A DNA stretch of 64,000 nucleotides from Devosia aquimaris. GTDB taxonomy: Bacteria; Pseudomonadota; Alphaproteobacteria; Rhizobiales; Devosiaceae. Position numbers and translations under genes: made by a program. This document shows, one piece after another, positions 1 through 7,677 of this stretch. The stretch covers positions 310,001 through 374,000 of the forward strand of contig NZ_JAIEZN010000002.1 in the NCBI RefSeq assembly GCF_020169335.1, read 5' to 3'. Below the pieces are notes generated by a model. The model was not told the DNA's origin. It made no database searches and saw only the letters and a list, made by a program, of their open reading frames with translations. Numbering within the stretch: the first letter of the stretch is position 1; each line of letters opens with the position of its first letter.

Positions 1-664
1 ACCGCGCCGTCATTTCGGCCATCGCCCGGCGCACCACGATCAGCAACACCATCAGCCCATTGGCAATCAGCAGCACGGCGCCCACCGTCTGCGAAATGGC
101 CGCATAGGTGGTGCTGAGATAGGCCTGGGGGCTCGCCCCCGACCCGATTGCCGCCGCCAGCAGCGGCTTGCCCAGAAACTGCAGCCCCGCCAGCGCCGAC
201 AGCAGCAGCAACAGCAGATCGAGCGCCCCGCGCCGCGGCGCCCGCAGGATCACGCTGACGCTGAGCGCCTGCATCAAGGCGTAGGGCGCCTGATAGAGCA
301 TGGCGCGCACGAAATTGCCGCGCTCAAGCCCGATGATCAGCACGATGGTGACCAGCGACGCGCCGACCAGGAGGCCCAGCAGCCGCCAGGGCGGCGTGAC
401 CGCATAGTGGCGCGACAGGCCCACGACATTGAGCGCCTGGGCGCCCAGGAACGAGCAGAAAATGCCAATGCCCACCAGGCGGGCATCGTCTTGCAGCGGC
501 AGGATGAACTCCAGCACACTGTCGAGCATGCCCAGGGCATAGGCAGCCGCCATCCAGCGCGCGCTCACACCATCGCGCGCGGTAACGGCGACCACGGCAA
601 AAGCCGTGGCAAAAATGCCGGCGATGCAGAAGTTGATCGCCAGGACGAAGACAGCCGCGCTCAT
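1..664 (-). CDS. N-terminal part of a multi-pass membrane sensor, probably a diguanylate cyclase (truncated by window edge)
   Basis: The frame runs from an ATG at 664 off the left end of the window without a stop, giving about 221 residues. It reads as a string of hydrophobic segments separated by short charged loops, about six or seven membrane passes, ending in a helix that leads to 'AMAEMTAR'. This resembles the membrane sensor half of rhizobial GGDEF proteins, where the catalytic domain follows the last helix. That domain would lie outside the window, so the cyclase assignment is inference. The start is the first ATG of the frame. The other short frames over the same bases are shadows. 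Confidence 0.6.
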   Translation of the reverse strand, partial: MSAAVFVLAINFCIAGIFATAFAVVAVTARDGVSARWMAAAYALGMLDSVLEFILPLQDDARLVGIGIFCSFLGAQALNVVGLSRHYAVTPPWRLLGLLVGASLVTIVLIIGLERGNFVRAMLYQAPYALMQALSVSVILRAPRRGALDLLLLLLSALAGLQFLGKPLLAAAIGSGASPQAYLSTTYAAISQTVGAVLLIANGLMVLLIVVRRAMAEMTAR

Positions 665-757
665 CGGGGATCCGCCAGTTCTGCTGCGCGCAGCATAAGA
701 GCACGCCGCAAAGGATAAGTTAACAGATCAACAATGCGCGCGGAAAATCAGGCGGCA

Positions 758-1768
758 TCAGCCCCTTGGCGACACCCCGAAAGCGTCGGCAACCAGGGCA
801 TAGGAACGCCGCCGCAATTCATAGGAGTGAATGGTGGTGGTGATCATCACCTCATCGGCCTCTGCCGCCTCGGCCTTTTCAGCAATGGTATCGCGCACGG
901 TCTCCGGCGACCCCACGATCCACAGGCTGGACTGGTGGTCGATCACCGCCTGCTGCTGGGCGGTGAGCACGCGGGCATGCGCCTCTTCCGGGCTCATCAG
1001 CTTGCGCTGTTCGCCCGTGGTGAACAGCGCCCAGCTCACCGCCTGCGAGCGCGAAAGATACTGCGCTTCCTCATCGGTGGGCGCGCAGATGACCGAGACG
1101 CACAGGATCGTCTTTGGCTGCGGGAAGGCCGCGCTGGGCACAAAGCCGGCGCGATAGGCATCGAAGGCCGGACCCGCCGGGGTGTGGCTGAAATGGGCGG
1201 CAAAGGCATAGCCCATGCCCAATTGCCCGGCCGCCTGGGCACTGGCGCCCGACGAACCGAGCAGCCACAGTGGCGGCAGGCGCACGCCACCAGGCGACAC
1301 CGGCACGCGCGAGAAGGGGTGGTCGGGCGGAAAGCCCTCCTCATCAAAGGCCATCAGCTCGGCCAGATAGGCCGAAAACTCCTCGCCTCCACCGCTGCGC
1401 AGGGCCCGCATGGCATAGCCATCCCCGCCCGGCGCCCGGCCCAGCCCCAGATCGATGCGGCCCGGATGCAGCGCCTCGAGCGTGCGATAGGCTTCGGCAA
1501 TGCGCAGCGGCGCATGGTTGAGCAGCATGACGCCGCCCGAGCCAACGCGGATGTGGCGCGTATGCGCGGCGGCGCTGCCGATGAGGATTTCCGGTACGGA
1601 GGAGGCAATCGAGGGCATGCCATGGTGCTCGGCATACCACAGCCGCGTATAGCCCAGCCGGTCGGCTGCCTGCGCCAGGGCGATGGTTTCGGCCATGGCC
1701 TCGGTGGTGCTGGTACCCTCGGCAATGGGGGCAAGATCCTGCAGGGAAAGGGCAAAGGGGGCAGCCAT
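758..1768 (-). CDS. LLM class flavin-dependent oxidoreductase (bacterial luciferase-like, MsnO8 type)
   Basis: A 336-residue protein of the luciferase-like monooxygenase superfamily, which uses reduced FMN to oxidise small organic substrates in the cytoplasm. The family signature is clear: 'RLWYAEHHGMPS' near residue 50, 'VGSGGVMLLNHAPLRIAE' near residue 85, and the 'RIDLGLGRAPGG' stretch near 115. Length fits the subfamily. I start at the ATG at 1768; an in-frame GTG at 1777 would add three residues. It stands alone and divergent from the PagL-like genes. The substrate cannot be deduced. Confidence 0.9.
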   Translation of the reverse strand: MAAPFALSLQDLAPIAEGTSTTEAMAETIALAQAADRLGYTRLWYAEHHGMPSIASSVPEILIGSAAAHTRHIRVGSGGVMLLNHAPLRIAEAYRTLEALHPGRIDLGLGRAPGGDGYAMRALRSGGGEEFSAYLAELMAFDEEGFPPDHPFSRVPVSPGGVRLPPLWLLGSSGASAQAAGQLGMGYAFAAHFSHTPAGPAFDAYRAGFVPSAAFPQPKTILCVSVICAPTDEEAQYLSRSQAVSWALFTTGEQRKLMSPEEAHARVLTAQQQAVIDHQSSLWIVGSPETVRDTIAEKAEAAEADEVMITTTIHSYELRRRSYALVADAFGVSPRG

Positions 1769-1941
1769 GGCAATCACCGATCTGAAAACACTGCGCCCCT
1801 TCTATCGGTAAATTGCGATGAAAGCGAGACGTGACGCGCCGCGGCCACGCCAGCGTAACAAAGTCTACATCAGGCCATGCGCAAGATTGACTCCGCCGCC
1901 CGTCTGCGGCTTTTACTGTGGCGTCACTTCGGAGTCCCCAC

Positions 1942-2580
1942 GTGTCCAAACTGCATGCCGTCTTCGTGGCGCTGACCATCGCACTGGGATGGGGCAGCAC
2001 CGCCGCCCAGGCCCAGAGCCTGAACCAGGCCCAGCTGCTCAGCCAGGACCAGAGCCTGATGGCGCCATCGCCGTTTGCCAATGTGGTCAGCGAAGTGCGC
2101 CTGGGGCTGAACTACCACATGGTCTATTACACCATGTTGCCGCCGCCCGATCCGCGCAGCCTCTATCTGACCCGGCTCGAGGATGTGTCCTTCGACGTGC
2201 TGTTCACCACGCCGGACCTCGATGTGTTCCGCTGGCTCGGCTCGCCCCGCCCGGAAATCGGCACCACGCTCAACATCAATGGCGAGGACAGCCTGCTGCA
2301 CGCCGGCCTGACCTGGACCGTGCCGCTGTTTGACAGCCCGTTCTATTTCGAAGGCACCTTCGGCGCCGCTGCGCACAATGGTTATCTCGGCAACGAGGCC
2401 CCCGCCGGACGCCGCAAATATGGCTGCCGCGTCAATTTCTACGAGCGCTTTGGCCTGGGCGTGAATGTCACCGAGAATGTGACGGCAACCCTGGCCTATG
2501 AGCACATGAGCAACGCCGGCCTGTGCGACTTCAACGCCGGCATCTCCAACCTCGGGCTCAAGCTCGGCTGGAAGTTCTAG
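1942..2580 (+). CDS. Acyloxyacyl hydrolase / lipid A 3-O-deacylase (PagL-like) outer-membrane protein
   Basis: A 212-residue secreted beta-barrel candidate. It has an N-terminal signal peptide ending near 'AQAQS', alternating hydrophobic strands, and a C-terminal aromatic residue (…LGWKF) as expected for an outer-membrane barrel. Near the C-terminus 'YEHMSNAGL' matches the PagL catalytic signature, in which the His and Ser of H-x-S-N form part of the active site; PagL removes the 3-O acyl chain of lipid A. I start at the GTG at 1942 because GGAG lies about 7 bases upstream; an in-frame GTG at 1918 would give eight more residues. The next gene is a diverged paralogue. Confidence 0.8.
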   Translation: MSKLHAVFVALTIALGWGSTAAQAQSLNQAQLLSQDQSLMAPSPFANVVSEVRLGLNYHMVYYTMLPPPDPRSLYLTRLEDVSFDVLFTTPDLDVFRWLGSPRPEIGTTLNINGEDSLLHAGLTWTVPLFDSPFYFEGTFGAAAHNGYLGNEAPAGRRKYGCRVNFYERFGLGVNVTENVTATLAYEHMSNAGLCDFNAGISNLGLKLGWKF

Positions 2581-2688
2581 GGCGCCGGGCGGCAGCGTTA
2601 ACGCCCGGTTAGCAGCAATTTGAACTAAAACTTGCTCACTGGCGCCCCGCGGCGCCCAATGGCCCTTTGTGCAAGGAGGGCCAGAGCC

Positions 2689-3252
2689 ATGATCCGCAAT
2701 CTGCTGACAGGCCTGGTGGCCACCTTGGCCCTGCTCTGCGCCGCGCTGCCCACGGCGGCCCAGGTGAACCTCTTGCCCGAAGTGCGGGCCGGCCTGTCCG
2801 CACGCGGCATCGATGGGGGCGGCACCCTGCTCGACCCCAACCGCATTGCCGACGCCAATGTCGAACTGCTGTTCGCCCCGCCCGGCATTAACCTGCTCAA
2901 CCTCACCGGCGAAATTCGCCCCCATATCGGCGCCACGATGAATTTCCGCGGCCAGGATTCCTATGGCTATGCCGGGTTGAGCTGGACCTTTTCGGCCCCG
3001 GCGCTGCCGGTCTTTGTCGAAGCGAGCCTGGGAGGGGTAGCACGCACCAGCCTCTTCACCGCGCCGGCCAATAGCCCGGCCCGCAACATCGGCTGCGGCG
3101 TCGGCCTGCGGGCGGCGGCCAGCCTGGGCGTCGCCCTGCCGGCCGGCATGTCGGTGATCACCACGCTCGAGCACCTGCCCGATTTCGGCACCTGCGGCGC
3201 GCCCGCCAGGGCCAATACCAATCTGGGCGTGCGGCTGGGCTTTCGCTTCTAG
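2689..3252 (+). CDS. PagL-like outer-membrane protein lacking the catalytic Ser motif
   Basis: A 187-residue paralogue of the preceding gene with a signal peptide (cleavage near 'PTAAQ'), barrel-like strands and a C-terminal '…LGFRF'. The ATG at 2689 follows a strong AAGGAGGG. The position equivalent to 'EHMSN' upstream reads 'EHLPD': the His is kept but the Ser-Asn pair is replaced by Pro-Asp. A nearby Cys pair (GCGVGL, GTCG) matches Cys positions in the paralogue (GCRVNF, LCDF). I infer that the lipid A deacylase activity is lost or altered. It lies about 110 bases after its neighbour. Confidence 0.7.
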   Translation: MIRNLLTGLVATLALLCAALPTAAQVNLLPEVRAGLSARGIDGGGTLLDPNRIADANVELLFAPPGINLLNLTGEIRPHIGATMNFRGQDSYGYAGLSWTFSAPALPVFVEASLGGVARTSLFTAPANSPARNIGCGVGLRAAASLGVALPAGMSVITTLEHLPDFGTCGAPARANTNLGVRLGFRF

Positions 3253-3255
3253 GGT

Positions 3256-4446
3256 TTAGGCGGCCTGGCCGGCGGCATAGCCCGAGGCCCACGCCCACTG
3301 GAAATTATAGCCACCCAGCCAGCCGGTGACATCGACCACCTCGCCGACGAAATAGAGCCCCGGCACGTCGCGCGCTGCCATGGTCTTGGCGTCGAGGTCG
3401 CGGGTGTCGACCCCGCCGAGCGTCACCTCGGCCGTGCGATAGCCTTCCGAGCCCACCGGCTTGAGCGTCCAGTCCTTGATCAGCGCTTCGACGGCAGCCA
3501 GCTTCTTGTCGGAAAAATCCCCCACCATGCCGGCCATGTCGAGCTGTTCGCCCAGCAATTGCGCCAGCTTCTTGGGCAGGAGCCCCGCCAGCACCGTCTG
3601 CACCTGCAGCTTGGGCGTGGCCTTGCGTGCCTCGCGCAGCAGTTCGGCGGCATCCTGATGCGGCAGCAGATCGATGGCGATGGCATCGCCCTCGCGCCAA
3701 TAGGACGAGATCTGCAGGATTGCCGGGCCCGACAGCCCGCGATGGGTGAACAGCAGCGCCTCTTCAAACGCCGTCTTGCCGTGCCGCACCACCGCATCGG
3801 TGGCAATGCCGGCCAGCGGCTTGAGCCGCTCCAGCGCCCCGGTCTCGAAGGTGAGCGGCACAAGGCCCGGCCGCGTTTCGACCAGCCGCAGGCCGAACTG
3901 CTCGGCCAATTGATAGCCCAGGCCCGTGGCGCCCATCTTGGGAATGGACTTGCCGCCGGTGGCCACGATCAGGCTGTCGCAGGTGATCGACGACGTCGTC
4001 AGTTGCAGCGCAAAGCCGCTCTCGGCCCTGGCGACGCTCTCGACGCCGGTTTCGAGCACCAGCGTCACCCCGGCCTTGCGCATCTCGCCCAGAAGCATGG
4101 TGTTGATCTGCGTCGCCGGCCCGTCGCAGAACAACTGGCCCAGCGTTTTTTCGTGGAAACTGATGCCATGCTCGCGCACCATGGCGATGAACATCTCGGG
4201 CGTGTAGCGGCTGAGCGCGGACAGGGCAAAGCGCGGATTGGCGCTGAGGAAGCGATCGCGCGCGCGATCGGTGGTGGCGTTCACATTGGTGAAATTGCAG
4301 CGCCCACCGCCGGAAATGCGGATCTTTTCGCCGGCATATTTGGCATGGTCGACCACCAGAACCGACCGGCCGCGCCGGCCGGCCTGGATGGCGGCCATCA
4401 TGCCGGCGGCACCAGCGCCGAGAATGACGATGTCGTAATGGGCCAT
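3256..4446 (-). CDS. BaiN/HI0933-type NAD(P)/FAD-dependent oxidoreductase
   Basis: A 396-residue flavoprotein. The N-terminal Rossmann motif 'ILGAGAAGMMAAIQAGRRG' binds FAD, followed by 'ISGGGRCNFTN', the hallmark of the HI0933/BaiN family. 'GGKSIPKMGATGLGYQLAE' lies mid-protein, and the C-terminal 'GLYFVGEVVDVTGWLGGYNFQWAWASG' region is the usual FAD-contact stretch. Length is typical. The family includes gut BaiN flavin reductases, but in most proteobacteria the physiological substrate is unknown. It runs convergent to the PagL-like pair with only 3 bases between stop codons. Confidence 0.93.
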   Translation of the reverse strand: MAHYDIVILGAGAAGMMAAIQAGRRGRSVLVVDHAKYAGEKIRISGGGRCNFTNVNATTDRARDRFLSANPRFALSALSRYTPEMFIAMVREHGISFHEKTLGQLFCDGPATQINTMLLGEMRKAGVTLVLETGVESVARAESGFALQLTTSSITCDSLIVATGGKSIPKMGATGLGYQLAEQFGLRLVETRPGLVPLTFETGALERLKPLAGIATDAVVRHGKTAFEEALLFTHRGLSGPAILQISSYWREGDAIAIDLLPHQDAAELLREARKATPKLQVQTVLAGLLPKKLAQLLGEQLDMAGMVGDFSDKKLAAVEALIKDWTLKPVGSEGYRTAEVTLGGVDTRDLDAKTMAARDVPGLYFVGEVVDVTGWLGGYNFQWAWASGYAAGQAA

Positions 4447-4521
4447 GGGGTCTGCCTTTGCTTGTTGGCGCAGTTACCCCCAGCCCGGCCGTTCCGACAA
4501 GGGGGAGTACAGGAGCACGCC

Positions 4522-4893
4522 ATGAGTGTCCTCAAAGAGATCGTGTTCGAGAGCCGCAAACCGTCGGCACTGGCCAGGTTTTGGGCGCAGGTGCTCGATG
4601 GCTATGCGGTGCGCGCCTATGATGCGGACGAGATTGCCCGGCTCGCCGGACTGGGCCTGACGCCGGAGACCGATCCCAGCGTGATGGTGGACGGGCCCGG
4701 ACCCAGCCTGTGCTTTCACCGGGTACCGGGGCGCGACGACCGCAGCAACCGGCTGCATCTGGATGTGCGAACGCCGGACCGCCGCGCCGAGGTGGCGCGG
4801 CTGATCGCGCTTGGGGCCACCATCGCGCGGGAGACGCCGGACTATACGGTGATGAAGGACCCCGAGGGCAACCAGTTCTGCGTCGTGCAATGA
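4522..4893 (+). CDS. Small VOC / glyoxalase-like protein
   Basis: A 123-residue single-module protein of the vicinal oxygen chelate fold. It opens with 'EIVFESRKPSALARFWAQVL', contains 'LCFHRVPG' and 'NRLHLDV' mid-protein and closes with 'KDPEGNQFCVVQ', matching the Glyoxalase_6 type. The ATG at 4522 has AGGAG seven bases upstream. Substrate unknown. It is one of five VOC-fold proteins in the window and sits between baiN (divergent) and the asd promoter. Confidence 0.8.
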   Translation: MSVLKEIVFESRKPSALARFWAQVLDGYAVRAYDADEIARLAGLGLTPETDPSVMVDGPGPSLCFHRVPGRDDRSNRLHLDVRTPDRRAEVARLIALGATIARETPDYTVMKDPEGNQFCVVQ

Positions 4894-4924
4894 CAGGGGG
4901 GCAGCGCCCGCGGCGCCAAGCACA

Positions 4925-4952
4925 TTGACTATTTCCTATTTCGGAGTATGAC
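4925..4952 (+). promoter_or_regulatory. Sigma-70-type promoter for the asd leader
   Basis: TTGACT at 4925-4930 and TATGAC at 4947-4952 are separated by 16 bases and lie 31 bases after the VOC stop codon. Transcription from here would give a leader of about 225 bases before asd. Confidence 0.55.
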
Positions 4953-4984
4953 TTCGCCTGCTTTCCAACCAAAGCAGTCACCCG

Positions 4985-5080
4985 ATGCACAGCATGTTCG
5001 ACATTGCGACCCTCGCAAACCTCCGGCCTGATGCCGGCGGTGTCGCTGCGCCTGTGACCAAAACCACCAAAACCGCCTGA
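4985..5080 (+). CDS. Candidate Thr/Lys-rich leader peptide upstream of asd
   Basis: A 31-codon frame that starts ATG at 4985, shortly after the promoter, and ends TGA at 5080, 106 bases before asd. Its last eight residues are V-T-K-T-T-K-T-A: four Thr codons (all ACC) and two Lys codons (both AAA, rare in this GC-rich genome). Asd makes the common precursor of lysine, threonine and methionine, so a run of Thr and Lys codons just before a stop is what an attenuation leader should look like. No strong Shine-Dalgarno is visible. An alternative start is the ATG at 4994. Function is inference. Confidence 0.55.
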   Translation: MHSMFDIATLANLRPDAGGVAAPVTKTTKTA

Positions 5081-5149
5081 CGCTTTTCCCCGGGTCGTCT
5101 CCCGACGGGGAGAGGCCGAAACCGAATGGCCGCAAGCACAAGGCTTGCG
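5023..5149 (+). promoter_or_regulatory. Hairpins in the asd leader RNA (possible attenuator)
   Basis: Three structures can be drawn. 5023-5027 pairs with 5033-5037 inside the leader frame. 5088-5097 pairs with 5103-5110 (CCCC and GTCG arms, two-base bulge), mutually exclusive with an alternative 6-bp stem 5098-5103/5108-5113. 5131-5137 pairs with 5143-5149 (7 bp, loop ACAAG). Mutually exclusive stems downstream of a leader peptide fit attenuation, but no U-tract follows any stem, so a classical intrinsic terminator is not evident. Ribosome-binding-site control or Rho are alternatives. Confidence 0.4.
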
Positions 5150-5186
5150 CGGGGGCGAAGATGGTAAGGGACTGGAGTTCCAACAA

Positions 5187-6230
5187 ATGGGTTATCGCGT
5201 CGCCGTCGTCGGTGCCACAGGCAATGTGGGCCGTGAAGTTCTCAACATCCTGGCTGAACGCAAGTTCCCGGCCGACGAAGTGGTGGCGCTTGCCTCTTCG
5301 CGCTCGATCGGCCGCGAAATCTCCTATGGCGACAAGATCCTCAAGGCCAAGAACCTTGACGATTTCGACTTCAAGGGCGTGGACTTCGCCATCATGTCGG
5401 CCGGCTCGGCCATTGCCAAGGACTGGGGCCCGCGCATTGCCGCCTCCGGCTGCATCGTGATCGATAATTCCAGCTTCTGGCGCTATGATTCCAACGTGCC
5501 CCTGGTGGTGCCCGAAGTGAATGGCCATGTGCTGGCCGAATGGCTGGCCAATCCGAACCGGCTCAACATCATTGCCAATCCCAATTGCTCGACCGCCCAG
5601 CTGGTGGTGGCGCTCAAGCCGCTGCACGACTTTGCCAAGATCACCCGCGTGGTCGTCTCGACCTATCAGTCGGTGTCCGGCGCCGGCAAGGAAGGCGTGG
5701 ACGAGCTGTGGAACCAGACCAAGGGCATCTTCGTCAACGACAGCCCGGGCAATGGCACCAAGTTCCCCAAGCAGATCGCCTTCAACGTCATTCCCCACAT
5801 CGACGTCTTCATGGAAGACGGCTCGACCAAGGAAGAGTGGAAGGTGATGGCCGAGACCAAGAAGATCCTCGATCCCAAGATCAAGGTGACCTGCACCGCC
5901 GTGCGCGTGCCGGTGTTTGTGGGCCATTCGGAAGCAGCCAATATCGAATTTGCCAACCCCATCACGGCCGACGAGGCCCGCGATGTGCTGCGCGAGGCGC
6001 CCGGCGTCAGTGTCGTGGACAAGCGCGAACCGGGCGGCTACGCCACGCCGGTGGAATGCGTGGGCGAATATGACACCTTTGTCAGCCGCATCCGCGAAGA
6101 CGCCACCATCGAGAACGGCCTCAATATCTGGGTCGTCTCGGACAATCTGCGCAAGGGCGCCGCGCTCAACACCATCCAGATCGCCGAAGCGCTGATCGAA
6201 CATGGCCTCAAGCCCCGCAGCGCGGCCTGA
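5187..6230 (+). CDS. asd: Aspartate-semialdehyde dehydrogenase
   Basis: A 347-residue enzyme that reduces aspartyl-4-phosphate to aspartate semialdehyde with NADPH, the branch point to lysine/diaminopimelate, threonine and methionine. 'VGATGNVGREVL' is the NADP-binding loop at residues 8-19, 'NPNCSTAQL' carries the catalytic Cys near residue 134, and the 'GKEGVDELW' and 'VFVGHSE' regions are conserved. ATG at 5187 is preceded by GGAG at 5174-5177. It is transcribed alone, behind a leader with a Thr/Lys-rich peptide and ahead of a strong hairpin. Confidence 0.97.
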   Translation: MGYRVAVVGATGNVGREVLNILAERKFPADEVVALASSRSIGREISYGDKILKAKNLDDFDFKGVDFAIMSAGSAIAKDWGPRIAASGCIVIDNSSFWRYDSNVPLVVPEVNGHVLAEWLANPNRLNIIANPNCSTAQLVVALKPLHDFAKITRVVVSTYQSVSGAGKEGVDELWNQTKGIFVNDSPGNGTKFPKQIAFNVIPHIDVFMEDGSTKEEWKVMAETKKILDPKIKVTCTAVRVPVFVGHSEAANIEFANPITADEARDVLREAPGVSVVDKREPGGYATPVECVGEYDTFVSRIREDATIENGLNIWVVSDNLRKGAALNTIQIAEALIEHGLKPRSAA

Positions 6231-6238
6231 CCCGACCC

Positions 6239-6270
6239 ATGGCACCGCAGCCTCTAGGCTGCGGTGCCAT
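6239..6270 (+). terminator. Hairpin terminator after asd
   Basis: A perfect 14-bp inverted repeat (6239-6252 with 6257-6270, loop TCTA) begins 8 bases after the asd stop. Only two Ts follow, so termination may be weak or Rho-assisted. Confidence 0.6.
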
Positions 6271-6301
6271 TTCACATCCGGGCCCGAGGGGAAGGCGCAG
6301 C

Positions 6302-6763
6302 ATGGAGCTTGTCTATCGCCCCGGCCAGGCCGCTGACCTGCCGGCCGTGGTTGATCTCTTGGCGCGCTGCCGGGCCATTGCCATGCCTTATCTGCCGGTG
6401 CTGCACACGCGCGACGAGGACCTGGGCTTTTTTGCCCGCTATCTCGAGAACGCGGCGCTGACGCTGGCCCTGGCGCCGCAGGGTCTGGTCGGCTTCATGG
6501 CCACAACGCCCGGCTGGATCGAGCAGCTCTATCTCGACCCCGACTGGCGCGGCCGCGGCATTGGCGCAACTTTTCTCGGCCGCGCCAAGGCCAACCAGCC
6601 CCGCCTGCAGCTCTGGTGCTTTGCCGACAACCACGCCGCCCAGCGCTTCTACCTGCGCCACGGCTTTGTCGAAGAACGGCGCACTGCCGGCGATAACGAA
6701 GAGCAGCTGCCCGATATTCTCTATGGCTGGACCCGGCCCGATTGGCTAAGGGATCGGCCATAG
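6302..6763 (+). CDS. GNAT family N-acetyltransferase
   Basis: A 153-residue acyl-CoA-dependent acetyltransferase. 'WIEQLYLDPDWRGRGIGATFL' (about residues 79-99) contains motif A with the R/Q-x-x-G-x-G/A pyrophosphate loop, and 'NHAAQRFYLRHGFVE' is the motif B helix. It lies after the asd terminator and is followed by two drug/metabolite-type transporters. The substrate is not identifiable. Confidence 0.88.
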   Translation: MELVYRPGQAADLPAVVDLLARCRAIAMPYLPVLHTRDEDLGFFARYLENAALTLALAPQGLVGFMATTPGWIEQLYLDPDWRGRGIGATFLGRAKANQPRLQLWCFADNHAAQRFYLRHGFVEERRTAGDNEEQLPDILYGWTRPDWLRDRP

Positions 6764-6801
6764 ACGGTTCTGCCCGTCCGCTCCGCTTGTGAAAGCCCGA
6801 C

Positions 6802-7677
6802 ATGTCTCTGCGCGATATCGGCCTGGCCCTGGGCGTCATCCTGATCTGGGGCCTCAATTTCGTCGCCATCAAATGGGGCGTCGACGAAGTCTCGCCCTAT
6901 ATGCTGACCGCCTTGCGCTATCTGGGCTGCGCGCTGCCGGCCGTGTTCTTCGTGCGGCGCCCCAAGGTGTCCTGGACCCTGCTGATCGCCTATGGCACCA
7001 CCGTGGGCGTGCTGCAGTTCAGCTTTCTGTTCTCGGCCATGAAGCTGGGCATGCCGGCGGGCCTGGCAAGCCTCGTCATGCAGATGCAGGTGTTTTTCAC
7101 CATGGGCCTGGCTGTCCTGTTCCTGGGGGAGCGCCCGCCCCTGCTGCGCCTGCTCGGCGCCGCCATCGCCCTGATCGGCCTGGGCACCATCGCATTGGAG
7201 CATCTGGGCGGCGCGGTGCTGATCCCCCTGGTGATGACGCTATCGGCGGCGTTCTTCTGGGCCAGCTCCAATATCATCACCAAGCGCGCCGGCCGGATCG
7301 ACATGTTTGCCTTTGTGGTCTGGGGTAGCCTGGTGCCGCCCCTGCCCATGCTGGCTCTGGCGCTGCTGCTTGAGGGCCCTGCGGCGGTGACATCGCTGGC
7401 CGCCATCAGCCCACAGGCCATCGGCTCGATCGCCTTTATCGCCTATGGCTCGACGCTGTTCGGCTATGGCATCTGGGCCATTTTGCTCGGGCGCTATCCG
7501 GCCAGCCTGGTGGCGCCCTTCACCCTGCTCGTGCCCGTGGTCGGCTTTGCCGCCGCCTTCGTCCTTTTGGGCGAGGAGATGACCATGCTTGAGGTGATCG
7601 GTAGCCTGCTGATCTTTGCCGGCCTCATCATCAACGTGTTTGGACCCGGGCTCCTGGCCCGCCGGCGCGTGGCCTGA
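6802..7677 (+). CDS. EamA-family (DMT superfamily) transporter 1
   Basis: A 291-residue inner-membrane protein with ten predicted helices in two EamA repeats. The first begins 'DIGLALGVILIWGLNFVAIKWG'; the second contains 'SAAFFWASSNIITKRAG' and ends with 'FAAAFVLLGEEMTMLEVIGSLLIFAGL'. Relatives export amino acids or other metabolites. Its TGA overlaps the ATG of the next, paralogous gene by one base (TGATG), so the two are translationally coupled and may form a heteromeric or redundant pair. Confidence 0.92.
   Translation: MSLRDIGLALGVILIWGLNFVAIKWGVDEVSPYMLTALRYLGCALPAVFFVRRPKVSWTLLIAYGTTVGVLQFSFLFSAMKLGMPAGLASLVMQMQVFFTMGLAVLFLGERPPLLRLLGAAIALIGLGTIALEHLGGAVLIPLVMTLSAAFFWASSNIITKRAGRIDMFAFVVWGSLVPPLPMLALALLLEGPAAVTSLAAISPQAIGSIAFIAYGSTLFGYGIWAILLGRYPASLVAPFTLLVPVVGFAAAFVLLGEEMTMLEVIGSLLIFAGLIINVFGPGLLARRRVA

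Noticed and set aside
6239..6270. Insertion-sequence end or attachment site
   Set aside because: The palindrome is short, sits just after asd and has a four-base loop, as a terminator does; no transposase or direct repeat is near.
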